Positions 1 through 8,700 of a stretch of 45,961 nt of DNA are shown in pieces. The notes under the pieces are model-generated. The model was not told where the DNA came from and ran no database searches. It saw only the letters and a program-made list of their open reading frames with translations. Source of the DNA: Lentisphaerae bacterium GWF2_44_16 (GTDB lineage: Bacteria; Verrucomicrobiota; Lentisphaeria; Victivallales; GWF2-45-14); assembly GCA_001803225.1 (NCBI GenBank), contig MHBF01000170.1, forward strand, positions 1-45,961, given 5' to 3'. How positions within the stretch are numbered: the stretch's first letter is position 1; each line of letters opens with the position of its first letter. Position numbers and translations under genes: made by a program.

Positions 1-76
1 TTACAACCAATTCATCCAAAGAAAATCCGTTATCCGCTAGACAAAACGACAAATCAAGATTAATTTTCCCTTGCAT
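1..76 (-). CDS. 5' fragment of an unidentified protein
   Basis: An ATG at 76-74 is preceded by GGAG at 87-84 with a 7-nt spacer, a good ribosome binding site. The frame then stays open to the window edge. The visible start reads MQGKINLDLSFCLADNGF and about 25 codons are present. No family can be assigned. The gene lies downstream of the C-type-lectin gene on the same strand with a gap of about 124 bases. Only the binding site and open frame support it. Confidence 0.5.
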   Translation of the reverse strand, partial: MQGKINLDLSFCLADNGFSLDELVV

Positions 77-200
77 CCTGAGACTCCTTTTTTGATTATT
101 TTCGCAAATATCAATTTAGTCTCGGATGCACTTTTATTAAAATCATTATTTCAGAACAACTTTTGCGACATTAACCTTTTTTTTATTTTAAAAGCTTTCT

Positions 201-1544
201 CTACTTCTCATTTTCCTCTTTTATGATCACAATCATTTCCCTGAGATGAGTCATTGCCGTTTCCGCATCTTTTACGGCGGCCTGTCTTATTAAACGAGTT
301 TCACGGTTTGAAACGTTTGGGTCGTTTGCGCTTGAAGGTTTATATTTTTTAGACAGAGAAATATCACCCGGGTCACTTTTCAAATTTACGCTTCGCCTCG
401 CTTTTTCAATAGTATCCTGAAGTATGAAAGTATATCTCGGGATATTGATGTCTCCCTTCACACCCATTCTTATAACTTCAGATTGAAGATTTCTCCCGAG
501 AAACTTTAAACGTTTTAAATCTTCCAAGTGCTCCTTGAAGGACAGACTGCTTTCAGATTCGTAGAATGTTTCCCTGTATTCTCTTCCGACTTTTGTAAGC
601 AGAATTTCAAATTCGGCAAGATTTTTAAAACGGATGACTGGCTGCTTTTTTATCGGTTCAGGTTTTTCTTCCATCGCAACAATTTTCTCTGTTGTTTCGA
701 TGTTTTTCTCAGGTTCTTCGTCCCATTCACAGATAAAGCCCTGAATTTCGGCCCCGGAATAAAAGAACCATTTATCCTTTCCATTAAGAGGGGAATAGAC
801 CATTCTGTGGGCGTTTTTTCTGACGGATTCCGGCTGTTTTCCCGACCAGTTGTAATAAATGAAAAGGCTGTTGTTGGTCCATTTCCACTTTTTTTCTTCT
901 TCATCATAAAAAGCCCCAAGCAGGACAAGACCGTCAATATTTTTTACGCTGTTGAAAAGAAAGTCGTTTTCAGGCTTGGATTCAATGCATGCCAGATATC
1001 CTCCCATGACCTCACATTTTTTTCTGGCATCCTTCCAAGTGGTATCCTCCTCAAATATCCTGTAGCAATGGTCTCCGAATCTCAGGAGAGGATTTGTCTT
1101 CAGTGAGGGATTAGCATTTTCGGTCTTACTCTCAGGTACTGGAATTTCTGTTTTTACGGTTTTAACCCCTTCTTCTTTTTCTTCTCCTTGTTTTGTTTCG
1201 ACAGTTGCTTCCTCAAGATTTTTTCCTTCCGTTTTTTCTTCCATTGGGACAGCGTCTCCGACTTTCTCGAAAGAGGCGTCACTTTCATTTATGCCTGGAG
1301 GCGTGGTATTTTTTTCAGGGGCCTCGTTTTTGGGAGCGACCTGATACGAGACGGCCTTTATGACAATGGGAGCTTTTCCAATGGCTTTAAAATCTCCCGG
1401 TTGTGAAGGGATTATTTCGATAATTTCCCTTTTCTGAGGTTCTTTCTTGCTGGTATTCTCAGCAAGAGAATATAGATACTCGACTCCGCAATATATCATG
1501 CTCAGTAGAAAAACTATTAAAATTATATTCAATATGGTTTTCAT
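201..1544 (-). CDS. Membrane-anchored protein with a C-type-lectin-like domain
   Basis: The 447-residue protein starts with a hydrophobic segment (about residues 4-27) that could be a signal anchor, then a low-complexity Glu/Lys/Pro linker to about residue 150. A C-type-lectin-like domain follows at about 155-275. It shows the family hallmarks in order: HCYRIF, WKDARKKC, GGYLACIES, a WKW core, YYNWSGKQP and a closing ICEW. A charged, probably helical tail follows. Known members of this fold bind sugars or proteins; the ligand here is unknown. The start has AGGAAG upstream. The domain is probably displayed outside the cytoplasmic membrane. The fold assignment is solid; the role is not known. 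Confidence 0.8.
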   Translation of the reverse strand: MKTILNIILIVFLLSMIYCGVEYLYSLAENTSKKEPQKREIIEIIPSQPGDFKAIGKAPIVIKAVSYQVAPKNEAPEKNTTPPGINESDASFEKVGDAVPMEEKTEGKNLEEATVETKQGEEKEEGVKTVKTEIPVPESKTENANPSLKTNPLLRFGDHCYRIFEEDTTWKDARKKCEVMGGYLACIESKPENDFLFNSVKNIDGLVLLGAFYDEEEKKWKWTNNSLFIYYNWSGKQPESVRKNAHRMVYSPLNGKDKWFFYSGAEIQGFICEWDEEPEKNIETTEKIVAMEEKPEPIKKQPVIRFKNLAEFEILLTKVGREYRETFYESESSLSFKEHLEDLKRLKFLGRNLQSEVIRMGVKGDINIPRYTFILQDTIEKARRSVNLKSDPGDISLSKKYKPSSANDPNVSNRETRLIRQAAVKDAETAMTHLREMIVIIKEENEK

Positions 1545-1701
1545 TTCGTTTCGTCTTCCTTTTTGATTTCAATTACCTGACAAGCATTGGAGATTAGAGA
1601 GCAGAAAGTTCTCATGATGAGTCCGGAATATGATTTTCAATTCGTTGCGGTCTGGATATTGTTATTTGCGGTAAATACATTTCTCGCTCCTTTTTTTCAA
1701 G

Positions 1702-1730
1702 GAGGCAAGCCCATAAAAAAAGCGTGCCTC
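1702..1730. repeat. Hairpin in a structured intergenic region
   Basis: GAGGCAAGC at 1702-1710 faces GCGTGCCTC at 1722-1730 with one mismatch and an 11-base loop. It is the first of three consecutive hairpins in the 1545-1968 gap. That gap holds no convincing gene. A near copy of the arm, GAGGCACGC, recurs at 1781-1789. Confidence 0.5.
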
Positions 1731-1740
1731 AATTACATCA

Positions 1741-1847
1741 GTTCTGAGGCATCGCCAAACGCCTTGAGAAACACGCAAAAGAGGCACGCATTTACGCGGC
1801 TCTCAATGCGTCGTTTCTCATAGTTTAAATTTGGCGATTTACAGAAC
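1741..1847. repeat. Long imperfect palindrome, possible structured RNA or mobile palindromic repeat
   Basis: Successive arms pair in order: GTTCTG (1741-1746) with CAGAAC (1842-1847); ATCGCCAAA (1751-1759) with TTTGGCGAT (1830-1838); TGAGAAAC (1765-1772) with GTTTCTCA (1813-1820); ACGCA (1773-1777) with TGCGT (1807-1811); AGAG (1780-1783) with CTCT (1800-1803). That gives about 32 pairs in a 107-nt stem with small internal loops. A short open frame crosses it but has no credible coding features. Whether it works as RNA or DNA is unknown. Confidence 0.65.
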
Positions 1848-1860
1848 TAGACGACTTCAT

Positions 1861-1880
1861 TGAAAGTCAGAGGACTTTCA
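1861..1880. repeat. Perfect 8-bp hairpin
   Basis: TGAAAGTC (1861-1868) and GACTTTCA (1873-1880) form a perfect stem with an AGAG loop. A T-rich stretch follows on the plus strand. It lies 89 bases beyond the rloB-like stop, so it could end that transcript, but no clean T-run follows on the minus strand. Confidence 0.45.
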
Positions 1881-1968
1881 AGCTATATTTATATTATGAT
1901 TTTATTCTTCGATAGAATGCTCCTTATTGTTTATAAACTGTTTAATCATATCATTGAAGCTTTGTATG

Positions 1969-2667
1969 TCAAGGTGTTCTGAATTGTATAAAGATACTTT
2001 TTTGGGTAAGTTCTTTGATACTGTTTAGCCTGACATTTAATTCTTTTTCATCATCAAAAAATTCTTCTATGGTTTTAATCAACAGATGAATATTACAGTA
2101 TGGGTTCATCTCATATATTTTTCTGCCGGGATTTCCTTTTTCAGCTTCCTCTATCAGCTTTTCCGCATTTTTCATTGCGGTTTCAAGCCCGTACAATCCC
2201 CCTACTTCATCAAATATTTTCCCTGTGTTTTTTTCATAATCTTTGATATAATCACTGAATCTTTTGTCAGCGCGTAATTCATCACAAGAAGAAAACGGTC
2301 CTATTTTATTATGGAAATGAAGCATCAGCCAGACTTCAAAACAGATTGCTGAAAACGCAATTCCTATTTTCCCGACGTTACGGGCTTCATCATAAGTAGC
2401 CGGAATTCTGTCATGCTTATCACGGTCGAAAACCAGCCAGATAATATCTCCGTTTTCAAACTTGCACTGTTTCTTTTTCTTAGTTTTTCTTACTTCTTTC
2501 AATAAACCGTATGGAACATGGTTTTCAGGCTGTCTAAGCACGAAACGTGTCATAGGGTAATTTTTTGCTTTAATATACCCCTTTATATAGTTGATTTCCG
2601 TCTTTTCTCCCTCGGTAAAAATAAAAATTTTTGAAGTGCTTCGCTTTTCTTTATTCCGTTTTGCCAT
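1969..2667 (-). CDS. rloB: RloB-like TOPRIM-fold protein of a defence gene pair
   Basis: This 232-residue protein has a TOPRIM-like signature: E19 in FTEGEKTE near the N terminus and the D81-R-D83 motif in WLVFDRDKHD. Both fit the RloB/AbiLii family, whose members are probable nucleases that work with an AAA ATPase partner. Its start overlaps the end of the upstream ATPase gene by 17 bases, and GAGG lies just before the ATG, so the two are probably translationally coupled. RloA/RloB pairs are found in restriction-modification and anti-phage islands. No restriction or modification gene is visible here, so this looks like a stand-alone pair. The family call is confident; the defence function is inferred. 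Confidence 0.8.
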   Translation of the reverse strand: MAKRNKEKRSTSKIFIFTEGEKTEINYIKGYIKAKNYPMTRFVLRQPENHVPYGLLKEVRKTKKKKQCKFENGDIIWLVFDRDKHDRIPATYDEARNVGKIGIAFSAICFEVWLMLHFHNKIGPFSSCDELRADKRFSDYIKDYEKNTGKIFDEVGGLYGLETAMKNAEKLIEEAEKGNPGRKIYEMNPYCNIHLLIKTIEEFFDDEKELNVRLNSIKELTQKSIFIQFRTP

Positions 2668-3919
2668 TTTCGACCTCGTTAAGGATATCTTTCAACTCCT
2701 GATAACGGATTTGCGGCAGAGCGTCAAAACGCCCATCCATGTACCACCGTGCAAAATCAATATCTTTTCGAACTTTAAACTCATCCATCGCATATAACTC
2801 AGTAACTCCGTAACTGTCTTTCTGGGTAAAGAGCAGTTGATCCCTTCTCATATAATCGCTGTTCAACAGATTAATATTATGGGTAGTATAAATCAACTGT
2901 GCGTTTCCAGTATTTACTTCGGGATCATTGAAAAGTTTTATTATAAGTTCGGCAATATACGGATGAAGTTGTACGTCGAGCTCATCGAATAAAAGAACAG
3001 TTCCATCCGACAATGTTTTAAATAAAACGGGTGCAAGCTCATATACTCTTCGTGTCCCTCCGGATTCATCTTTCAATTCAAAAGCATTTTTACTTTCCCC
3101 GTGAAAAAACAGCGGTTGAATTTTAAATTTTTCAAGTATTGTTCTTTTCAATTCTTCAGGCATATCATCAGGTAATTTAATTTTGCTGGTATCTATCTCT
3201 TTGATAGAGATATGATCGATTCCAAAATCGGCAAATGACAACAATGCCGATAATTTTTTCCTGAAGAATTCATTTTTCAGTAAGTCAAGAGAAGACGAGC
3301 TTCTTCTTTCGTCCATTGTGTTAATAGACGAAACATAACGGTAAAGATTCCTCAGCTTATCAGAAACACCATTTTCATTTACGACACAACTTAGAAACAA
3401 CTGATTTTTCAGGCATGAAATACTTTTGGATTTTCCATCCAGGTATTCTCCCGGATTTACATGGTTTTCATTATCCGTAGGGTTTTCTCTGTGGAACAAG
3501 AGGGCCTTTTGATTTTTGGGATAAAAATACAGATATTCCTCAATAATCCGGGTGGCTGTAAACTTAAATCCGTATATATACCGTATTTTATCCAGACCCA
3601 TGAAGTCCAGTTCAAAAGCTGTCGGTAAATTTACTGATTCATCATCAAGCCTGAAAGGGTCATAAACCGTTATCGGATCATCCTGTTTCAAGGAGTCAGA
3701 AATACGAATAAATTCCTGAAATGCTTCAAACGCCTTTATTACATTACTCTTTCCCGAAGCATTGGCACCGTGAATTCCGGCAGTTCTCAGGATACGCAAT
3801 TTACCGTTATTGAATTCGCTCAAATTTCCAGGATATTCCTTCATGCTCCCGGCTTCCATATTCAGGACAAGTTTATCCTTTATGGAACGGAAATTACTTA
3901 CGGAAAAAGAAATTATCAT
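2651..3919 (-). CDS. rloA: RloA-like AAA/ABC-type ATPase
   Basis: The 422-residue ATPase opens with MIISFSVSNFRSIKDKLVL, the usual N terminus of OLD/RloA-type AAA_15/AAA_21 ATPases. Walker A is GANASGKSN at about residues 51-59. Walker B is VLLFDELDVQLHP around residue 312, followed by a THN switch. In RloA/AbiLi systems the ATPase probably senses a phage signal and controls the TOPRIM partner, encoded here by the overlapping rloB. A longer frame opens at 4015. The 3919 start is preferred because the family N terminus begins there, AAAGG precedes it, and a promoter with its -10 at 3972-3977 lies inside the longer version. Confidence 0.82.
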   Translation of the reverse strand: MIISFSVSNFRSIKDKLVLNMEAGSMKEYPGNLSEFNNGKLRILRTAGIHGANASGKSNVIKAFEAFQEFIRISDSLKQDDPITVYDPFRLDDESVNLPTAFELDFMGLDKIRYIYGFKFTATRIIEEYLYFYPKNQKALLFHRENPTDNENHVNPGEYLDGKSKSISCLKNQLFLSCVVNENGVSDKLRNLYRYVSSINTMDERRSSSSLDLLKNEFFRKKLSALLSFADFGIDHISIKEIDTSKIKLPDDMPEELKRTILEKFKIQPLFFHGESKNAFELKDESGGTRRVYELAPVLFKTLSDGTVLLFDELDVQLHPYIAELIIKLFNDPEVNTGNAQLIYTTHNINLLNSDYMRRDQLLFTQKDSYGVTELYAMDEFKVRKDIDFARWYMDGRFDALPQIRYQELKDILNEVENGKTE

Positions 3920-3971
3920 AGTCTCAACCTTTAAATTGATTGTTTTTGCAGAAAAAATACAAAAACCACTA

Positions 3972-3999
3972 AAATATAGAATGCAGAATAGGAAATTCA
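3972..3999 (-). promoter_or_regulatory. Predicted sigma-70-type promoter for rloA-rloB
   Basis: Reading the minus strand, TTGAAT (3999-3994) and TATATT (3977-3972) are separated by 16 bases. The promoter is 52 bases upstream of the chosen rloA start. It suggests that the pair is transcribed independently of the M48 gene upstream. Confidence 0.5.
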
Positions 4000-4061
4000 A
4001 GTTTTTCCATGCCATTCCAGTAAAAAACTGTTCAAATAGGTAAATACGTCAAAGTGAAAGT

Positions 4062-4856
4062 TCAACGATATCTTACACCGAGGCCCTTTTTATTGGGGCA
4101 TTTGTTGTAAAGATTGATGGCTTCGGGCATTTTCAGACGCATTTCCTCAATTCTTTTTTCGCTCATCGGGTGGGTGGAAAAAAATTCTCCGAAAGGACCG
4201 GAAGAACCTACAGTTTTAAACTTATTCCAGAAGGATATGGCGGCATTGGGGTCATATCCTGCCTTTGCCATTAACATCAGACCAATATAATCAGCTTCGT
4301 ATTCATGAAGTCTGCTGTAAGGAAGCATTCCGCCGACTTCCGTGGCAATGCCATAAGCCTGCGTCCAGGCGGTATTTCCTTTTGTAGCGGCGGAAACCAC
4401 CTGAAGGCCAGCCGACTGAACTGCGGCCTGTGACATTCTTTCGCCGCCGTGCCGTGCGATGGCATGACCTATTTCATGCCCCACCACTGAAGCGAGTTCG
4501 GCGTCATTGGCGGCCAGTTTGAAAAGTTCCGAATAAACGGCGACTTTTCCGCCGGGCAGGCAAAAAGCGTTTGCCTCCTTTGACTGGAAGACTCTGAATT
4601 CCCACTTGAAATCGGACTGTCCGGATATCTGCGCGATGCTCGTACCAACCCTCAGAAGGGCCTCATTGTATTGCTGATTGGTACATTTTTTTTCTTTGGC
4701 GCAGACCTCTCTCCATGCGTCTTCGCCGAGCTGGTCTTCCTGAGCTTTGCTTGTCATCAGGAACTGGCTTCTACCCGTATAGGGGACAGTCTGGCAGGCC
4801 GCAAGCGTCAAGGCAAGAACCAGAACGGCAAATATATTTGCAGAAATTCTTTTCAT
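4062..4856 (-). CDS. M48-family metalloprotease lipoprotein
   Basis: The 264-residue protein begins with a signal peptide ending in a lipobox, LTLAAC, so it is probably lipidated in the envelope. The zinc site is HEIGHAIARH, with the third ligand in YEADYIG further on, and the short length matches periplasmic M48 proteins of the BepA/LoiP type. Such enzymes cleave misassembled outer-membrane proteins. The start at 4856 is preceded by a GGGGGGAG site, and the longer frame to 5084 would remove the signal peptide. It starts 17 bases after the permease stop, so the two form an operon. The substrate is unknown. Confidence 0.87.
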   Translation of the reverse strand: MKRISANIFAVLVLALTLAACQTVPYTGRSQFLMTSKAQEDQLGEDAWREVCAKEKKCTNQQYNEALLRVGTSIAQISGQSDFKWEFRVFQSKEANAFCLPGGKVAVYSELFKLAANDAELASVVGHEIGHAIARHGGERMSQAAVQSAGLQVVSAATKGNTAWTQAYGIATEVGGMLPYSRLHEYEADYIGLMLMAKAGYDPNAAISFWNKFKTVGSSGPFGEFFSTHPMSEKRIEEMRLKMPEAINLYNKCPNKKGLGVRYR

Positions 4857-4873
4857 ACTCCCCCCAATGCCCC

Positions 4874-6241
4874 TTAAATGGTGTTTCTGATAAACAGGAG
4901 ATAGAGCAGTAATATAACACCGATAAGATAAGTAAGCCAGCCGATCTGCCTGCCTTTTCCGCCCAGGAGTTTTATGACTGGATACGCGATAAAGCCTATC
5001 GTCATGCCGTCGGCTATGCTGTAAGTGAAAGGTATTCCCGTGAGTATAAGAAAAGCCGGAGCGGCTTCGCTGTAGTCGTCCCATTCGATATTGGAAATGC
5101 TCTTTATCATCATAGCGCCGACTATCACGAGGGCCGGGGCGGTGATTGAATTACAGTGCGCGACCATATTAACAAACGGCGCCGCAAAAAGAGCGGCGAT
5201 AAAACACAATCCCGTCACAACTGCCGTCAGCCCTGTTTTGCCTCCGTACTCGACCCCTGTCGCGCTTTCAATGAAAGCTGTGACAGTGCTGTGCCCGCAG
5301 ACGGAACCGAAAAGAGTGCCGCAGGCGTCCGCGGCAAAGGCTTTTTCCGAATTAGGGAGCTTGTTGTCCTTTATAATTCCGGCATGAGTGCCCACGGCTA
5401 TTATTGTACCCATCGTGTCGAAAACGTCCATAAACGTAAATATGAGTATCAACGGCAGAAGCTTGTACAGCAGAGGCCAGATGTTGACAAGGTCCATCTG
5501 CGCGAAAACAGGCGACGGGTCAGGCGGCAGCGAGAACGGAAAAACAAGTGAGGTCTCTCCCAGAAGAAGCGCTGAAACAGTAGCAATGATAATTCCCCAT
5601 AAAATGCTTCCCCTGACTTTATAAATATTCAGTACGGCCGTGGATACGAGGCCTATGAAAAACACGGCTATGGCGGCGCTTTTCATATTCTCGGCCATTG
5701 TGAGATTGTTATTGATAATACAGATAAGGCCGCTGTTTCTGAGCCCTATCAGCGCTATGAAAAAACCTATACCTCCGACTATGGCGCTTTTCAGGCTCGG
5801 GCTTATGGATTCAAGTATGAGCTTCCTTATGTTCAGAAAAGATATCAGCAGAAAAATCAGTCCCGAAAGGAAAACCACGCCGAGGGCCAGTTTCCATGCC
5901 CCGGCATCGCCCGCTTTCAGTCCGAGGGCCCCGGCACAGAGGGGAAGCGCGGTCAGGACAAAAAAGAAATTCTCTCCCATTCCCGGCGCGAGCGCTATCG
6001 GATAGTTGGCTAAAGCGCCCATCAGGATGGACGCGAAGGCCGAAGCTATGCATGTCCCGGCAATCAGCGCGTTAAAATCCATTCCGGTATCGATCTTGAA
6101 AAGCCGTCCCGACATTATCATCGGCTGAAGAAATATTATATATGACATAGCAGCGAAAGTAGTTACCCCGGCCGCCACTTCGGTTATAAATTTTGAATTG
6201 CGTTCCTTTATCAGAAAAAACTTTTCAATTCCGGCAAACAT
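4874..6241 (-). CDS. NCS2-family purine permease, AzgA type
   Basis: This hydrophobic 455-residue protein has the layout of AzgA/PbuG-type nucleobase:cation symporters. An N-terminal ITEVAAGVTTFAAMSYIIF segment is followed by ALAPGMGENFFF and FMDVFDTMGTI, conserved motifs of the substrate pathway, and about 12-14 membrane segments. Family members import adenine, guanine or hypoxanthine; the exact base cannot be told here. The 6241 start has GGAG with a 7-nt spacer, whereas the longer frame to 6292 adds 17 residues without a site. It is the first gene of an operon with the M48 protease. Confidence 0.88.
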   Translation of the reverse strand: MFAGIEKFFLIKERNSKFITEVAAGVTTFAAMSYIIFLQPMIMSGRLFKIDTGMDFNALIAGTCIASAFASILMGALANYPIALAPGMGENFFFVLTALPLCAGALGLKAGDAGAWKLALGVVFLSGLIFLLISFLNIRKLILESISPSLKSAIVGGIGFFIALIGLRNSGLICIINNNLTMAENMKSAAIAVFFIGLVSTAVLNIYKVRGSILWGIIIATVSALLLGETSLVFPFSLPPDPSPVFAQMDLVNIWPLLYKLLPLILIFTFMDVFDTMGTIIAVGTHAGIIKDNKLPNSEKAFAADACGTLFGSVCGHSTVTAFIESATGVEYGGKTGLTAVVTGLCFIAALFAAPFVNMVAHCNSITAPALVIVGAMMIKSISNIEWDDYSEAAPAFLILTGIPFTYSIADGMTIGFIAYPVIKLLGGKGRQIGWLTYLIGVILLLYLLFIRNTI

Positions 6242-6336
6242 TTTGTCGCTCCATTTCTTATCCGCAAAAATGAAAACTATATCGGCAATCACGTATTTTC
6301 AAAATTTTTCCGTGATTTTCATTTGGGAAGCTGTGT

Positions 6337-6364
6337 TTGAAAATCCCTTTCTTTAAACTATAAT
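6337..6364 (+). promoter_or_regulatory. Predicted strong sigma-70-type promoter
   Basis: TTGAAA (6337-6342) and TATAAT (6359-6364) are separated by 16 bases in the gap between the divergent permease and LarA-like genes. They direct transcription into the LarA-like gene, whose chosen start is at 6401. Confidence 0.65.
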
Positions 6365-6400
6365 AGACGGATAACAATCTATTTCATGGGGTTTACAAAA

Positions 6401-7696
6401 ATGTCAATATATGTTGAAAAAGGCGGAGAAAATGTCTCCATATCGTCATCCGAACTTAAAGAGCTCGTAGCCGCTTCGTTTAAAAATATAGGGAAACCGT
6501 TCAAGAAGATACTACTGCTCCCTCCCGACATCACACGCCTGAACTCGCAGGCAGGGCCGATAACCGCGATGATATACGAGATGTTTTCATCCCGGGCGCA
6601 GATTGACATAATGCCCGCGCTGGGAACGCATAACGTAATGCCGGAACATGAACTGCGTTCGATGTTCGGGAAAAATATTCCCCTCGAATGCTTCAAGGCG
6701 CATGACTGGCGCAATGATATCGTTCACAAAGGCACAGTCCCCGGCACGATGCTTAAAGAATGGTCTGAAGGCAAAGTTGACTATGAAGTAAATGTAGAAG
6801 TCAATAAAACCCTCTTCAGCGGCTATGACCTTATAATCTCAATAGGCCAGGTGGTCCCGCATGAAGTGGTAGGCATGGCAAATTATACAAAAAATATCAT
6901 GGTCGGGGTCGGCGGTTCCGACACAATAAACAAATCCCACTTCCTCGGGGCTGTTTATAATATGGAAAGAATAATGGGACGTGCCGACACTCCGGTAAGA
7001 AAACTTTTCAATTACGGCGTTCAGAAATTCATGGGCGATCTGCCGATTTATTACATGCTGACCGTGATGGCAAGAAATAAAAACACCGGTAAAATGGAAA
7101 TGAAAGGTTTTTACACAGGGGACAACGATGAAGCCTTCCTCAAGGCCTCCCTCCTGAGCCAGCAGACAAATCTGGAACTCCTCGACAAGCCGTTGAAAAA
7201 AGTAATCGTATATCTCGACCCCGAAGAATTCAAAAGCACATGGCTTGGAAACAAAGCCGTTTACCGTACAAGAATGGCTATCGACGACGACGGAGAGCTT
7301 ATAGTTCTCGCTCCCGGTCTGAAGGAATTCGGCGAAGACAAGGAAATAGACCGCCTGATAAGAAAATACGGCTACAGGGGAACTCCCGCCACGCTCAAAG
7401 CCGTAAAAGACAATGACGATATCAGAAAAAACCTCAGCGCCGCGGCGCATCTGATTCACGGTTCGTCCGAAGGCCGTTTCAAGATCACTTACTGCCCCGG
7501 CCCAAAGGTTTCTAAAGAAGAAATCCTCGGCGCAGGCTTTGAATACGGCGATCTTGCCGCAGTTTCCGCAAAATACAACCCGGAAAAACTGAAAGACGGC
7601 TTCAACACGATGCCGGACGGAGAGGAAGTTTTCTATATCAGCAACCCCGCCCTCGGCCTTTGGGCTTGCAGAAACAAATTCGAAGCCGCAGGATAA
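6401..7696 (+). CDS. LarA-like nickel-pincer racemase/epimerase family protein
   Basis: The 431-residue protein matches the LarA/DUF2088 family in length and motifs: PDITRLNS near the start, ALGTH then HDWRND, PHEVVGMANYTKN (the lysine that would carry the nickel-pincer cofactor) and NKSHF (a metal-ligand histidine). Family members racemise or epimerise 2-hydroxy acids. L/D-lactate and D-mannonate-type acids are known substrates; the one used here is unknown. No larB, larC or larE maturation genes lie in the window. The ATG at 6401 has GGGG about 9 bases upstream; the ATG at 6386 has no site and would add 5 residues. The gene is monocistronic behind a clear promoter. Confidence 0.8.
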   Translation: MSIYVEKGGENVSISSSELKELVAASFKNIGKPFKKILLLPPDITRLNSQAGPITAMIYEMFSSRAQIDIMPALGTHNVMPEHELRSMFGKNIPLECFKAHDWRNDIVHKGTVPGTMLKEWSEGKVDYEVNVEVNKTLFSGYDLIISIGQVVPHEVVGMANYTKNIMVGVGGSDTINKSHFLGAVYNMERIMGRADTPVRKLFNYGVQKFMGDLPIYYMLTVMARNKNTGKMEMKGFYTGDNDEAFLKASLLSQQTNLELLDKPLKKVIVYLDPEEFKSTWLGNKAVYRTRMAIDDDGELIVLAPGLKEFGEDKEIDRLIRKYGYRGTPATLKAVKDNDDIRKNLSAAAHLIHGSSEGRFKITYCPGPKVSKEEILGAGFEYGDLAAVSAKYNPEKLKDGFNTMPDGEEVFYISNPALGLWACRNKFEAAG

Positions 7697-7853
7697 TCCG
7701 CTGTCATATGATATTATATGTCCTATGAGTCACATAGGGCTTCTCTGTCCAGAACAATAAAAGCACTAATAAAAGTTGTCAGAATCCTCTTAAAGGTTTA
7801 TATTCTCGAAGCATGCAAAACGGAAATGAAAATATTTGAGAAAGAAAACTGCT

Positions 7854-8696
7854 ATGAACAACATCAAATTATTTGAGAATAAAAAAGTCCGGTCTCATTG
7901 GAGTGATGCGGATGAGCGATGGTATTTTGCAATAGTTGATGTCATAGCTGTCCTGACCGACAGTATAGATCCCGGCGCTTATTGGCGCAAGCTCAAAGAA
8001 CGCTTAAAAGCTGAAGGAAATGAAACCGTGACAAACTGTCACGGTTTGAAAATGACAGCGGCGGACGGCAAGATGCGCCTTACCGATGTTGCTGATACAG
8101 AACAATTACTCCGGCTTGTTCAATCTATACCGTCCCCGAAGGCCGAACCGTTTAAGCGCTGGCTGGCGAAGGTAGGTTATGAACGACTGCAGGAAATAGA
8201 AAACCCCGAAATAGCATCAAAACGCATGCGCGAAATTTATAAGGCAAAAGGCTATTCCGACGAATGGATAGAAAAACGCATGCGCGGTATAGCCGTTCGC
8301 GATGAGCTTACTGAAGAGTGGAAAAAACGCGGCGTGAAAGAGCAGACAGAATATTCCATACTTACCGCGGAAATCAGCAAGGCTACATTCGGTATGACGC
8401 CATCTGAATATAAAAAGTTCAAAGACCTGGACAAACCAGCGGATAACCTGCGCGATCATATGACGGACCTTGAATTAATTTTTACGATGTTGGGCGAAGC
8501 GTCAACTACTGAAATAGCACGTAAAAAAGATGCTCAGGGTTTCCCCAAAAATAAAAAAGCCGCAGTCGATGGCGGCAATATCGCCGGAAACGCAAGAAAG
8601 GAACTCGAAAAAAAATCCGGCACTAAAGTCTCAACCAGAGAAAATTACAAAGAATTGCCGGAAATAAAGCATAAGGCGTTAAAACAGGGAAAATAA
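7854..8696 (+). CDS. BRO-N domain protein
   Basis: The 280-residue protein starts with a BRO-N-like module, about residues 1-110. It shows WYFAIVDVIAVL, YWRKLKERL and a conserved PSPKAEPFKRWLAKVG segment. The C-terminal half is helical, charged and rich in Lys and Glu. BRO-N domains bind DNA and occur in phage antirepressors, but this full-length form is also common as a solitary chromosomal gene. No other phage gene is nearby. A TTG at 7836 opens the frame slightly earlier; neither start has a strong site and the ATG is preferred. The gene ends 4 bases before the stop of the convergent AraC gene. Confidence 0.72.
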   Translation: MNNIKLFENKKVRSHWSDADERWYFAIVDVIAVLTDSIDPGAYWRKLKERLKAEGNETVTNCHGLKMTAADGKMRLTDVADTEQLLRLVQSIPSPKAEPFKRWLAKVGYERLQEIENPEIASKRMREIYKAKGYSDEWIEKRMRGIAVRDELTEEWKKRGVKEQTEYSILTAEISKATFGMTPSEYKKFKDLDKPADNLRDHMTDLELIFTMLGEASTTEIARKKDAQGFPKNKKAAVDGGNIAGNARKELEKKSGTKVSTRENYKELPEIKHKALKQGK

Positions 8697-8700
8697 AAAG

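Noticed and set aside
1587-1823. 78-codon frame in the lectin/rloB gap
   Set aside because: It lies over hairpin arms and lacks a binding site. The composition is not protein-like.
3920-4015. N-terminal extension of the RloA-like protein
   Set aside because: It is hydrophobic and lacks family similarity, and a promoter -10 lies within it, so the start at 3919 is preferred.
7854-8696. Prophage remnant around the BRO-N gene
   Set aside because: No integrase, capsid, tail or attachment repeats are nearby, and solitary BRO-N genes are common.
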